Source: WLNJ01 sp037131165
GTDB lineage: Bacteria; Actinomycetota; Thermoleophilia; Solirubrobacterales; Solirubrobacteraceae
Reading direction: 5' to 3'
NCBI GenBank assembly: GCA_037131165.1
Contig: JBAXRO010000052.1
Location: 1 to 13,659, forward strand
Length of the DNA stretch: 13,659 nt
Below are positions 6,892-13,659 of the stretch, piece by piece (the stretch's first letter is position 1; each line of letters begins with the position of its first letter). The position numbers and the translations under genes are program-made. The notes under the pieces are model-generated. The model was not told where the DNA came from and made no database searches. It was given only the letters and a program-made list of their open reading frames with translations.

Positions 6892-7313
6892 TGCTTTTTG
6901 ACCTGCAAGCGAGTGGCCGACGCCGGATCATTAAGGTCGTCTACGTGTTCCTGGCGCTGCTGATCGGCGGCGGCCTCGTGCTGTTCGGAGTCGGAGGCAG
7001 CGGCTTCGGATTGCTGAATGCCGACCAGAACGCAGGCTCGGGATCGGCCACCGGAGACTCGTACCAGGCCCAGGCTCTGAGCCTCGAGAAGAAGGCGCTC
7101 GATCCGAAGGCCAAGGCAAGCGCCTCCGCGACCGCGAACTCCTGGGCCGAGGCCGCCAAGCTCCGCTTCCAGGCGGGAGCGGCCGGTGCCGACACCCAGA
7201 GTGGCGCCTACTCGGAGAGTTCGCTCAAGGAGTTCAAGCTCGCCGACCAGGACTGGCAGCAGTACCTCAAGACGGTCCCGGGCCAGCCCGATCCGATCCT
7301 GCCAACCAGATGA
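6891..7313 (+). CDS. Membrane-anchored TPR-like protein, N-terminal part (frame interrupted)
   Basis: 140 aa as read. Basic start (SGRRRIIK), one membrane helix at about 15-35, a Gly/Ser/Ala linker, then Ala-rich helices (SLEKKALDPKAKASAS, WAEAAKLRFQ, DQDWQQYLKTVPGQPDP) that look like the start of a tetratricopeptide solenoid outside the membrane. It ends abruptly with ILPTR and a stop. The next frame continues the same kind of protein at once, so I take this as the first half of one gene of about 244 residues broken by the loss of one base near 7297-7303. It follows tatC with a 1-bp overlap and may be a Tat or envelope accessory protein; function unknown. The alternative is two coupled genes with an ATGA overlap. 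Confidence 0.7.
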   Translation: MLFDLQASGRRRIIKVVYVFLALLIGGGLVLFGVGGSGFGLLNADQNAGSGSATGDSYQAQALSLEKKALDPKAKASASATANSWAEAAKLRFQAGAAGADTQSGAYSESSLKEFKLADQDWQQYLKTVPGQPDPILPTR

Positions 7314-7624
7314 CGACCGTTTACGGTCAGGGAGCACTCAACCAGCCCGCACAGGCAGTCAAGGCCTGGCAGATCGTCGTCGCCAACCAGGCGACGGGCC
7401 CGATCTACTTCCAGCTGGCGGTTGCTGCGTTTCTTGCGAATGACAGCAAGCTCGCCGAGCGAGCGGCAGCAAAGGCCCTTTCATTGACGCCCAAGGCCCA
7501 GCGGGGGACCTACGAGGCCGGATTCAAGGCGGCCAAGGCGCAGGCGAAGGCCGCTGCCAGGCAGGCGGCCGCTCAGGCGGCTCAGCAACAGCAGGGCTCC
7601 GGTCCGCTCGGCGCGACGCCGTAA
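7310..7624 (+). CDS. TPR-like protein, C-terminal part (frame interrupted)
   Basis: 104 aa from an ATG that overlaps the upstream stop by 4 bp. It contains two helix pairs of TPR style (QPAQAVKAWQIVVANQ, then IYFQLAVAAFLANDSKLAERAAAKALSLTPKAQR split by a turn), followed by an Ala/Lys/Gln-rich tail. It has no signal or membrane helix of its own, so as an independent gene it would make a cytosolic stub unlike the exported protein it seems to belong to. The most economical reading is the second half of the preceding gene after a -1 shift. No ribosome site of its own is obvious. Confidence 0.6.
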   Translation: MTTVYGQGALNQPAQAVKAWQIVVANQATGPIYFQLAVAAFLANDSKLAERAAAKALSLTPKAQRGTYEAGFKAAKAQAKAAARQAAAQAAQQQQGSGPLGATP

Positions 7625-7662
7625 TCGACGCTGCCTGACGGCGGCGATACCCCCCGGGCGGT

Positions 7663-7668
7663 TAGACT
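7663..7668 (+). promoter_or_regulatory. Candidate -10 box for tRNA-Lys
   Basis: TAGACT lies 45 bp before the mature tRNA 5' end, giving a leader of about 33 nt if transcription starts near 7675. Its downstream context (TAGACTCAGCGAC) is nearly repeated before the next gene. No clear -35 hexamer is seen. Confidence 0.4.
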
Positions 7669-7707
7669 CAGCGACCGGCGCGGTGGCTGAGACGCCATCG
7701 GGCCTTC

Positions 7708-7780
<73 letters not shown>

Positions 7781-7834
7781 CTTGCGTCCCAGGTGTGCGA
7801 CCGGACCGGTGGCCTGCCCAAAGCGAGCAACCGG

Positions 7835-7840
7835 TAGCCT
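7835..7840 (+). promoter_or_regulatory. Candidate -10 box for the aminotransferase/sugar operon
   Basis: TAGCCT lies 10 bp before the ATG at 7851. A start of transcription 6-8 bp further on would give a nearly leaderless mRNA, in keeping with the absence of any purine-rich ribosome site before that ATG. The 13-mer from 7835 matches the box before the tRNA at 11 positions. Confidence 0.4.
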
Positions 7841-7850
7841 CAGTGACTCG

Positions 7851-8639
7851 ATGAGTGGGGAACTCGCATCGATCAATGGCTCGATCTGCCCGGTCGAGGA
7901 GGCAATGGTGCCCGCCACCGACGAGGGGCTGCTTCGCGGTGATGGTGTCTTCGAAGTGATGCGCCTCTACGCAGGCCGGCCGTTTGCTCTGGCCGAGCAT
8001 CTCGACCGGCTCAGCGGCTCGGCCGGCAACCTGCGGCTCAAGTTCGACATGAACGCGGTCAAGGCCGAGGCCGCGGCTCTGCTGGGCGCGTACGGCGAGC
8101 GCGACGGGTGCTTGCGGGTGGTCGTCACGCGCGGAGGCAACAGGGTGATGCTCACCGAGCCCCTCCCGGCGATCGGCGAGACCGTCTCACTTGCGAGCGT
8201 CACCTACCAGCCGACGATCGTCCTCGACGGAGTCAAGTCACTCTCGTACGCAGCGAACATGCTCGCCGGCACCATCGCGCGGGAGCAAGGCGCCGATGAA
8301 GCCCTGCTCGTCACCCCGCAGGGCATGGTCCTCGAGGCTCCCACGTCGACCTTTTTCTGGGTCGAGGGGGACCAAGTGTTCACACCCCCGTTGGCCGACC
8401 GCATCCTGGAGTCGATCACCAGACGCTACGTCTTCAGTGTCACTGGAGCAGTCGAACGGTCGATCGGGTTGAAGGAGCTGCTCGAGTCGGCGGACGAGGC
8501 GTTCCTCGCATCGACAACCCGCGAGGTGCAGGCGATAAGGCGGATCGACTCGTTCGAGCTCGGCGGACCCGGACCGGTGACCGCCGAGCTGGCCGGTCAA
8601 CTTCACGACCTTGTCACCGAAGCGCTTCAGGCTGCCTGA
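7851..8639 (+). CDS. Fold-type IV PLP aminotransferase / 4-amino-4-deoxychorismate lyase family
   Basis: 262 aa PLP enzyme of the class IV family (branched-chain or D-amino acid aminotransferases and aminodeoxychorismate lyase, PabC). Seen: GLLRGDGVFEVMRLY at 26-40, an arginine-containing EHLDRL at 49-54, the Schiff-base lysine Lys129 in VKSLSYAANMLA, GADEALL, VLEAPTSTFFW, and TPPLADRILESITRR. The usual Asn in the E..tSNiF segment is replaced by Thr here, which weakens a firm substrate call. The length fits PabC or D-amino acid transaminase better than IlvE (about 300 aa or more). Start: ATG at 7851; the open frame runs upstream into the tRNA but without a plausible start. The next gene begins about 5 bp after the stop. 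Whether it serves folate synthesis or the sugar operon cannot be decided from sequence. Confidence 0.88.
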   Translation: MSGELASINGSICPVEEAMVPATDEGLLRGDGVFEVMRLYAGRPFALAEHLDRLSGSAGNLRLKFDMNAVKAEAAALLGAYGERDGCLRVVVTRGGNRVMLTEPLPAIGETVSLASVTYQPTIVLDGVKSLSYAANMLAGTIAREQGADEALLVTPQGMVLEAPTSTFFWVEGDQVFTPPLADRILESITRRYVFSVTGAVERSIGLKELLESADEAFLASTTREVQAIRRIDSFELGGPGPVTAELAGQLHDLVTEALQAA

Positions 8640-8643
8640 TCGC

Positions 8644-9726
8644 TTGAGCTCCCGTCCCCGCGTCGTAACGGTCGTCGGCAACCGACCCCAATTCGTGAAG
8701 GCCGCGGCCGTCTCCGCGCCCCTTCGCGAGGTGGCCGATGAGGTGCTCGTTCACACCGGTCAACACCACGATCCCGAGCTCTCGGATGTCTTCTTCAACG
8801 AGTTGGGCATTCCCAAACCGGATGAGCACCTCGACATCTCCGGCGGCAGCGACGAGTCGCAGGTCGAACGGATGGTCGACGCCCTCGTCCCGCTACTCGA
8901 GAGCCGCCAGCCGGAGTGGGTCCTCGTCTATGGCGACACGAACTCCACTGTCGCCGGCGCTGTCGCAGCCAAGCAGTGCGGGATCCGGGTGGCTCACGTC
9001 GAGGCCGGGATGCGCAGCTTTGACGAGTCGATGCCCGAGGAGCGCAATCGGGTCAGGACCGACCGCCTCTCCGACCTGCTGCTCTGCTCGACACCGGTCG
9101 CAGTCGAGAACCTGAGGAACGAGGGGCTCGAGGGCCGGGTTGAGATGATCGGCGATGTCATGGCCGACGTCGTCGAGATGGTCGCCCCGAGGCTCGCCGG
9201 GCGGCGCGTGATCCTTGATGAGCTCGGCCTTGAGCCGGGCGGCTACCTGCTGGCCACAGTCCATCGCGCGGGGAACGTCGACACCAGCGCGGGGCTTGAG
9301 GCGCTGCTGGCCGTCCTCGAGGCGCTCGACCTGCCGACCGTCCTGCCGCTCCACCCGCGGACGGCGACCCGGCTCGAGGAGCACGGGCTGAGGGAGCGAC
9401 TCGACCGGATCGAGCTTGTCAGGGTCACACAGCCGCTCGGCTACATCGACTTCCAGTCGCTGCTCGCAAACGCCCGCGCCCTCTTGACGGATTCCGGTGG
9501 CGCCCAGAAGGAGGCGTACCTGCACGGCGTCCAATGCGTCACCCTGCGCGACACGACCGAGTGGGTCGAGACGGTCGAATCGGGCTGGAACACCCTGACC
9601 GGCCTCGATCCGCAGGCCGTGGCGGTTGCCCTGGGGTCGGTCCCTCCAGCCGAGAGGCCTGAGCTGTACGGCGACAATCGTGCTGGAGAGAGAGTGGCTT
9701 CGATGCTTACACTTGACCGATCATGA
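8644..9726 (+). CDS. wbpI: Non-hydrolysing UDP-sugar 2-epimerase, WbpI-like (UDP-GlcNAc3NAcA or UDP-GlcNAc 2-epimerase)
   Basis: 360 aa GT-B-fold epimerase. It inverts C2 of a UDP-GlcNAc-type sugar through a glycal intermediate. The residues expected from E. coli WecB are present: Asp98 in GDTN, Glu120 in HVEAG, Glu132 in MPEE, His207 in TVHR, and LTDSGGAQKEA for UDP binding. The N-terminal GNRPQFVKAA, TGQHHD, SDVFFNELGIPKPD and the GGS....Q..RM stretch fit WbpI-type enzymes (UDP-2,3-diacetamido-glucuronate 2-epimerase) better than plain WecB; this is a judgement from memory. Start: TTG at 8644, just after the previous stop; a TTG at 8611 would overlap that gene by 29 bp. The stop overlaps the next start as ATGA. 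The operon partners WbpA/B/D strengthen the WbpI reading. Confidence 0.88.
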   Translation: MSSRPRVVTVVGNRPQFVKAAAVSAPLREVADEVLVHTGQHHDPELSDVFFNELGIPKPDEHLDISGGSDESQVERMVDALVPLLESRQPEWVLVYGDTNSTVAGAVAAKQCGIRVAHVEAGMRSFDESMPEERNRVRTDRLSDLLLCSTPVAVENLRNEGLEGRVEMIGDVMADVVEMVAPRLAGRRVILDELGLEPGGYLLATVHRAGNVDTSAGLEALLAVLEALDLPTVLPLHPRTATRLEEHGLRERLDRIELVRVTQPLGYIDFQSLLANARALLTDSGGAQKEAYLHGVQCVTLRDTTEWVETVESGWNTLTGLDPQAVAVALGSVPPAERPELYGDNRAGERVASMLTLDRS

Positions 9727-10967
9727 GAATCGGAGTGGTTGGACTTGGATATGTAGGGCTGCCGCTCGGGGTCGCGTTTGCGAACGAGGGCAACGAAGTC
9801 GTAGGACTGGACGTGACCGTCCCCTTGCTCGAGTCCCTGCGGGCCGGAACGAGCCACATTGAGGATGTTCCTGACAGCGAGCTTCAGGCTGTCGCTGATC
9901 GGATGACCTACACCGACGATCCCTCGGCCCTGTCCGAGTGCGACGCGGTGATCATCTGCGTGCCGACGCCGCTGACTGAGAACCGCGAGCCGGACCTCGG
10001 TGCGCTGCTGGCAGCCGGTCGGGCCGTCGGCGGCGCGCTGCGCCCCGGTCAGCTGATCTCGCTCGAATCGACGACCTACCCGGGCACCACGCGCGAGGAG
10101 CTGGTCCCGCTGTTGGAGGAGTCGGGCCTCAAGGCCGGCGAAGATTTCGCTGTCGCCTTCTCCCCCGAGCGGGTCGATCCGGGCCGGACCGACTTCACCC
10201 TGAGGACCACCGCCAAGGTCGTCGGAGGCTTGACCGACGGGTGCCTGAGCCGCGCTGTCGAGATGTACTCGCAGGTGTGCGACAACCTCGTGGAGGTCAG
10301 CTCGCCCGAGGCAGCCGAGATGACGAAGCTGCTCGAGAACATCTTCCGCTCAGTCAACATCGCGCTCGTCAACGAACTGGCGATCCTCGCCGACCGGATG
10401 GACATCGACATCTGGGAGGTAGTCGGGGCGGCGGCGACCAAGCCCTACGGCTTCATGAAGTTCGAGCCCGGCCCGGGAATGGGTGGGCACTGCCTTCCGG
10501 TCGATCCCTTCTACCTCTCGTGGCGAGCCAGGCAGTTCGACATGGCGACCGAGTTCATCGAACTTGCGGGCAAGACGAACCAGCAGATGCCCTACTACTG
10601 CGTTGAGCGAATCACCCGCTCGCTGAACGATGGGGGTCTTGCGCTCAATGGGGCGCGAGTCCTGTTGGTGGGCGTCTCCTACAAGACCGGCGTCGGCGAC
10701 ATGCGCGAAGCTCCAGCCCTGAAGATCATCGACCTCCTCTCCAAGGCAGGCGCCCGCATCACCTACCACGACCCCCACGTACCCGAGCTGAAGTCACGTG
10801 CGCTGCAGTCGACCGGCCTCGAAGGCGGTCTCGGCGACTGCGATATCGCTGTGATCGTGACCGCCCACCCCGGCGTCGATCATGTTCAAGTCGCGGCACA
10901 GGCGCCCAGGACCCTTGATCTGAGGGGCGTCCTGCCGGCTGGCACGGCCAAGGCCGAGAGCCTCTGA
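9723..10967 (+). CDS. wbpA: UDP-N-acetylglucosamine 6-dehydrogenase, WbpA-like
   Basis: 414 aa NAD-dependent UDP-sugar 6-dehydrogenase that performs two successive oxidations at C6, giving a uronic acid. Rossmann motif GLGYVGLPLG at 7-16; VPTPLTENREPDL at 80-92 and SLESTTYPGTT at 113-123, typical of the WbpA/TviB branch that acts on UDP-GlcNAc; SPER at 147-150; Lys202 and Asn206 in KLLEN; VNIALVNEL; catalytic Cys257 in GGHCLPVDPFYL; and the C-terminal domain with GVSYKTGVGDMREAP. Length is normal. Overlaps upstream by 4 bp and downstream by 1 bp (TGATG), so it is translated as part of the operon. UDP-ManNAc dehydrogenase (WecC) is the alternative; the neighbours and the TENREPDL and ESTTYPGTT segments favour UDP-GlcNAc. 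Confidence 0.9.
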   Translation: MRIGVVGLGYVGLPLGVAFANEGNEVVGLDVTVPLLESLRAGTSHIEDVPDSELQAVADRMTYTDDPSALSECDAVIICVPTPLTENREPDLGALLAAGRAVGGALRPGQLISLESTTYPGTTREELVPLLEESGLKAGEDFAVAFSPERVDPGRTDFTLRTTAKVVGGLTDGCLSRAVEMYSQVCDNLVEVSSPEAAEMTKLLENIFRSVNIALVNELAILADRMDIDIWEVVGAAATKPYGFMKFEPGPGMGGHCLPVDPFYLSWRARQFDMATEFIELAGKTNQQMPYYCVERITRSLNDGGLALNGARVLLVGVSYKTGVGDMREAPALKIIDLLSKAGARITYHDPHVPELKSRALQSTGLEGGLGDCDIAVIVTAHPGVDHVQVAAQAPRTLDLRGVLPAGTAKAESL

Positions 10968-11962
10968 TGCAGCGACCGCGCATCGCGGTCGTCGGGCTCG
11001 GCTACTGGGGTCCCAACCTCGTCCGCAACCTTGGGTCGATCGAAGCTTGCGATCTCGTCGCCGTCTGTGACGCGGATGCCTCCGCTGTCGATCGGGCGCT
11101 GGCGCTCGCTCCCGGAGCCCAAGGCGGGTCGGACTTCGATGCCCTGCTCGCCGACCCGGGCATCGATGCCGTCGCCCTCGCCACCCCGGTGCCGACCCAC
11201 GCCGAGCTCGCCGTCCGGGTTCTCGAAGCGGGCAAGCACTGTTTCGTCGAGAAGCCGTTGGCCCAGACGGTGGCAGACGCAGAGCGGGCGGTCCAAGCGG
11301 CCGAGGCCGCGGACAGGATCCTGATGGTCGGCCACCTGCTCGAGTACCACCCGGCTGTCGAGAGGTTGGCCGAGCTGATCGCTGCCGGCGAACTTGGCGA
11401 CATCCGCTACATCTACGGCAATCGTCAGAACCTCGGCCAGCTGCGGGCCGACGAGAACGCCCTCTGGAGCCTCGGCGCCCACGACGTCGCGGTCGTCCTC
11501 TCCCTGCTTGGCGAGGAGCCGAGCGAGGTCACGGCGGTGGGTGAGGCGTATGTGCGGGACGGAGTCGAGGATGTGGTCTTCGGCTACCTGAGGTTCCCCT
11601 CCGGAGTGGCCGCTCATCTCCATCTTTCATGGCTCGACCCACACAAGGAGCGCAGGATCACGGTCGTCGGCTCCAAGCGCATGGCTGTCTTCGACGACAT
11701 GAAGATCGAGGGGAAGCTGACCGTCTACGACAAGGGGTTCGACGAGGACTCGCGCTCGTGGGGCGAGTACATCGCCAGGGCGGGGGAATCGTGGGCCCCA
11801 AGGATCGCAAATGCAGAGCCCCTGCGAACGGAACTCGAGCACTTCATCGAGTCCGTCGCCACCGGCAGGCCTGCCCGAAGTGACGGGGCCAGCGGCCTGA
11901 GGGTCGTCTCCGTGCTGGAACGGCTCCAGGATGCCCTCGACGCCAGGGAGCGGGGCCTGTGA
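10967..11962 (+). CDS. wbpB: Gfo/Idh/MocA-family sugar oxidoreductase, WbpB-like
   Basis: 331 aa NAD(P)-dependent oxidoreductase. Residues 1-120 form the Rossmann domain with GLGYWGPN at 10-17, Asp35 after the second strand, ATPVPTHAE, and the catalytic EKP motif at 95-97. The C-terminal domain holds GHLLEYHPAV and the LGAHDVAVVLSLLG helix with the family's usual His, followed by the beta sheet that binds the sugar. In a WbpA/B/D/I context it would oxidise C3 of UDP-GlcNAcA to a 3-keto sugar ready for transamination. Other Gfo/Idh substrates are possible, since family membership alone does not fix the substrate. The start ATG shares its first base with the upstream stop; the stop overlaps the next GTG start by 4 bp. 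Confidence 0.86.
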   Translation: MQRPRIAVVGLGYWGPNLVRNLGSIEACDLVAVCDADASAVDRALALAPGAQGGSDFDALLADPGIDAVALATPVPTHAELAVRVLEAGKHCFVEKPLAQTVADAERAVQAAEAADRILMVGHLLEYHPAVERLAELIAAGELGDIRYIYGNRQNLGQLRADENALWSLGAHDVAVVLSLLGEEPSEVTAVGEAYVRDGVEDVVFGYLRFPSGVAAHLHLSWLDPHKERRITVVGSKRMAVFDDMKIEGKLTVYDKGFDEDSRSWGEYIARAGESWAPRIANAEPLRTELEHFIESVATGRPARSDGASGLRVVSVLERLQDALDARERGL

Positions 11963-12711
11963 GCGTGGATCCGGGCGCCAGCGTCTCCGGCGAGACCGTG
12001 GTCCCGGCCAGCGCGACTGTGGAATTCGGCGCGGTGATCATGGCGGGAGCGGTGCTCGGCGAGGGGGTGCTGGTCTCCAGGGGAGCTGTCATTCACCCCG
12101 GGACGAAAGTCGGTGAAGGCGCCACGGTCGGCGAGCACGCCGTGATCGGCCGCCAGCCGAGGCTCGCGGCTCACTCCCGGGCGGCGGGTCGCGACTCGGG
12201 CGCGACCGCGGTCGCCGCCGGGGTCACCATCTGTGCGGGAGCGATCGTCCTTGCCGGAGCGTCGATCGGCGAGGCGGCGATCATCGGCGATCAGGCCCAC
12301 ATCCGCGAGCGCGCCTCGATCGGCGCAGGAGCGGTCATCGGCAGAGGCACGACGGTCGACAACGACGTCTCCATCGGGCAGCGGTGCAGAATCCAGACGA
12401 TGGTCTACGTGACGGCGGGCAGCGTCGTCGAGGACGACGTCTTCATCGGCCCCGGGGCGGTCACGACCAACGACGACACGATGGGTCGCCATGACGGGTC
12501 GGTCGGCCTCGTCGGCGCGACTCTTCGGCGGGCCTGCCGGATCGGCGGCGGAGTGGTGATCCTTCCCGGCGTCGAGGTCGGCGAGGAGGCGATGGTTGGC
12601 GGCGGAGCGGTCGTGCGCGACGACGTCGCACCCCGCACTGTCGTCGTCGGTGTGCCGGCGCGGGTGATCCGTGAGGTTCGCGACGACGAGCTGCTCGAGC
12701 ACTGGCGCTGA
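11959..12711 (+). CDS. wbpD: Left-handed beta-helix N-acetyltransferase, WbpD-like
   Basis: 250 aa. Nearly the whole protein is hexapeptide repeats ([I/V]G.[G/D].. pattern), for example VIGRGTTVDNDVSIG, predicting a trimeric left-handed beta-helix that uses acetyl-CoA. A loop at about 66-80 interrupts the helix. VFIGPGAVTTNDD at about 156-168 and the final GVPARVIREV are typical of sugar N-acetyltransferases. In a Wbp pathway it would acetylate the 3-amino group of UDP-GlcNAc(3NH2)A. It is a GTG start overlapping the previous stop (GTGA); a second GTG at 11965 is possible. It resembles WbpD in placement and the TND segment, but a different amino-sugar or acyl acceptor cannot be ruled out. It ends 3 bp from the convergent purA. 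Confidence 0.85.
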   Translation: MSVDPGASVSGETVVPASATVEFGAVIMAGAVLGEGVLVSRGAVIHPGTKVGEGATVGEHAVIGRQPRLAAHSRAAGRDSGATAVAAGVTICAGAIVLAGASIGEAAIIGDQAHIRERASIGAGAVIGRGTTVDNDVSIGQRCRIQTMVYVTAGSVVEDDVFIGPGAVTTNDDTMGRHDGSVGLVGATLRRACRIGGGVVILPGVEVGEEAMVGGGAVVRDDVAPRTVVVGVPARVIREVRDDELLEHWR

Positions 12712-12722
12712 GCGTCAGCGCC
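12704..12722. terminator. Perfect inverted repeat containing both convergent stop codons
   Basis: Arms GGCGCTGA (12704-12711) and TCAGCGCC (12715-12722) are perfect reverse complements around a 3-nt GCG centre. The TGA of the acetyltransferase gene ends the left arm and the TGA of purA ends the right arm on the other strand, so each mRNA can fold the same 8-bp hairpin at its stop codon. There is no T-run on either side. It could act as a bidirectional, non-canonical terminator or 3'-end stabiliser, or simply reflect that both proteins end in Arg encoded CGC. Confidence 0.4.
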
Positions 12723-13659
12723 TCGGGATCGTGCCTTCGCTCGCTTCGGTCCAGATGATTTGATCGCGGGCCGGGCCGACCCCGATCAGGACGACGGGCA
12801 CGCCGATGAATTCCTCGACGAAGCTGATGTACTCGCAGGCTTCGTTCGGGAGTTCGTCCATCGTGCGGCAGTCGGAGATGTCCTCGGCCCATCCGGGCAG
12901 CTCGACATAGGAGCCGCTGGAGTGGTGCAGGACGCTCTGGTGGTAGGGGAAGTGGTCGAACTCGACCCCGTCCTCGCCGCGGTACCCGGTGCAGACTTGG
13001 AGGGTCTCCTGGCCGGAGAGAACGTCGAGCTTGGTCAGCACCAGCCCTGTCATCGAGTTGAGCCGGGCGGCGTAGCGGAGCGCAACGAGGTCGAGCCATC
13101 CGATCCTTCTCGCCCTGCCGGTGGTCGTCCCGAACTCGCCACCCTTTGTGCGCAGCTCCTCGCCGAGTTCGTTGTCGAGCTCGGTCGGGAAGGGACCCGA
13201 TCCAACCCTCGTGGCGTAGGCCTTGGTGATGCCCCAGACTTCATCGATGTCGCGGGGACCGACGCCGGTTCCGATGCAGGCTGCACCTGCGATCGGGTTG
13301 GAGGAAGTGACGAACGGGTAGGTGCCGTGATCGATGTCGAGCAGCGCCCCTTGGGCACCTTCGAACAGGACCGTCCGATCGGCATCGAGGTCGTCCCAAA
13401 CCATCCTCGCGGTGTCACGGATGTGTGGCTCGAGCCGGTGACCGAAGACGAGGTACTCGTCGGTCATCGTCTGGAGGTCGAGCGAGGGGTCTTTCTGGAA
13501 TGGCCGCAGCGACAGCCGCTTCGGCTCCATTGCGGCCATGATCTTCTGCTTGAGGATCTTCTCGTCGAGCAGGTCCTGGACCCGGATCCCCAGTCTCGCG
13601 GCCTTGTCGGCGTAGGCGGGCCCGATTCCGCGACGGGTCGTGCCGATCCTGGCCTCGCC
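12715..13659 (-). CDS. purA: Adenylosuccinate synthetase, C-terminal three quarters (5' end off window)
   Basis: 314 visible residues of a family of about 430. It joins IMP and aspartate with GTP hydrolysis to form adenylosuccinate, the committed step to AMP; cytosolic. Seen from the window edge inward: IGTTRRGIGPAYADKAAR and GIRVQDL, the family signature near the IMP site; FEGAQGALLDIDHGTYPFVT; GTGVGP; GSGPFPTEL; GEFGTTTGRARRIGWLD, the loop that closes over IMP and aspartate; and TKLDVLSG at about 209-216, where KLD contacts the guanine base. The protein ends soon after GVGPARDQIIW. The open frame continues to base 13659, so the ATG at 13539 is internal. Its neighbours on the other strand are unrelated, and there is only 3 bp between the stops. 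Confidence 0.95.
   Translation of the reverse strand, partial: GEARIGTTRRGIGPAYADKAARLGIRVQDLLDEKILKQKIMAAMEPKRLSLRPFQKDPSLDLQTMTDEYLVFGHRLEPHIRDTARMVWDDLDADRTVLFEGAQGALLDIDHGTYPFVTSSNPIAGAACIGTGVGPRDIDEVWGITKAYATRVGSGPFPTELDNELGEELRTKGGEFGTTTGRARRIGWLDLVALRYAARLNSMTGLVLTKLDVLSGQETLQVCTGYRGEDGVEFDHFPYHQSVLHHSSGSYVELPGWAEDISDCRTMDELPNEACEYISFVEEFIGVPVVLIGVGPARDQIIWTEASEGTIPRR

Noticed and set aside
7297..7313. Programmed -1 ribosomal frameshift in the TPR-like gene
   Set aside because: The frames are related by -1, but there is no X XXY YYZ slippery heptamer and no evident downstream pseudoknot; a lost base is simpler.
7617..7643. CGCCGT ... ACGGCG inverted repeat at the end of the TPR-like gene as a terminator
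   Set aside because: The 6-bp stem has a 15-nt loop and no T-run, and such repeats are common by chance at this GC content.
8611..8643. TTG at 8611 as the epimerase start
   Set aside because: It would overlap the aminotransferase gene by 29 bp and add 11 residues before the usual N-terminal strand; the TTG at 8644 fits the family start. The choice remains open without data.

Overview
The window is GC-rich chromosomal DNA with dense, mostly co-directional genes and many 1-4 bp start/stop overlaps. The gene content (menaquinone, Bacillus-type cytochrome bc complex, no sign of plasmid, phage or IS genes) suggests an actinobacterium of the Thermoleophilia / Solirubrobacterales kind. That assignment is inference from base composition and protein style, not from a marker gene.

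Region 1 (1-1353): the 3' part of hemL (tetrapyrrole synthesis) overlaps by 4 bp a 140-aa protein that resembles the small subunit of heptaprenyl diphosphate synthase (HepS). Region 2 (about 1400-5419): a likely promoter, then qcrA-qcrB-qcrC (Rieske, b6-type cytochrome b, subunit IV fused to cytochrome c), then menG and a long-chain polyprenyl diphosphate synthase of HepT type. The genes that build menaquinone therefore sit with the complex that oxidises it. The order HepS-like / menG / HepT recalls the Bacillus gerC operon, here with qcrABC inserted after the first gene. Region 3 (5420-7624): tatA and tatC, followed by a membrane-anchored TPR-like protein whose reading frame is broken by an apparent one-base loss. 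The Rieske protein encoded upstream carries a twin-arginine signal, so Tat export and the bc complex are functionally linked.

Region 4 (7625-7850): a promoter-like box, tRNA-Lys(CTT), and a second, nearly identical promoter-like box. Region 5 (7851-12711): a tightly packed five-gene unit. It has a fold-type IV PLP aminotransferase, then four nucleotide-sugar genes that match the P. aeruginosa WbpI, WbpA, WbpB and WbpD steps toward UDP-2,3-diacetamido-2,3-dideoxy-mannuronic acid (UDP-ManNAc3NAcA). The WbpE-type (DegT) aminotransferase that the pathway needs is absent from the window. Region 6 (12715-13659, minus strand): the C-terminal three quarters of purA, converging on the sugar operon with only 3 bp between the stop codons. 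Both stops lie inside a perfect inverted repeat.

I found no CRISPR array, transposase, defence system, riboswitch or rRNA. The most interesting points are the HepS-like gene and its synteny, the wbpE-less sugar-acid operon, the enlarged TatC periplasmic loop, the frameshifted TPR gene and the stop-codon palindrome.
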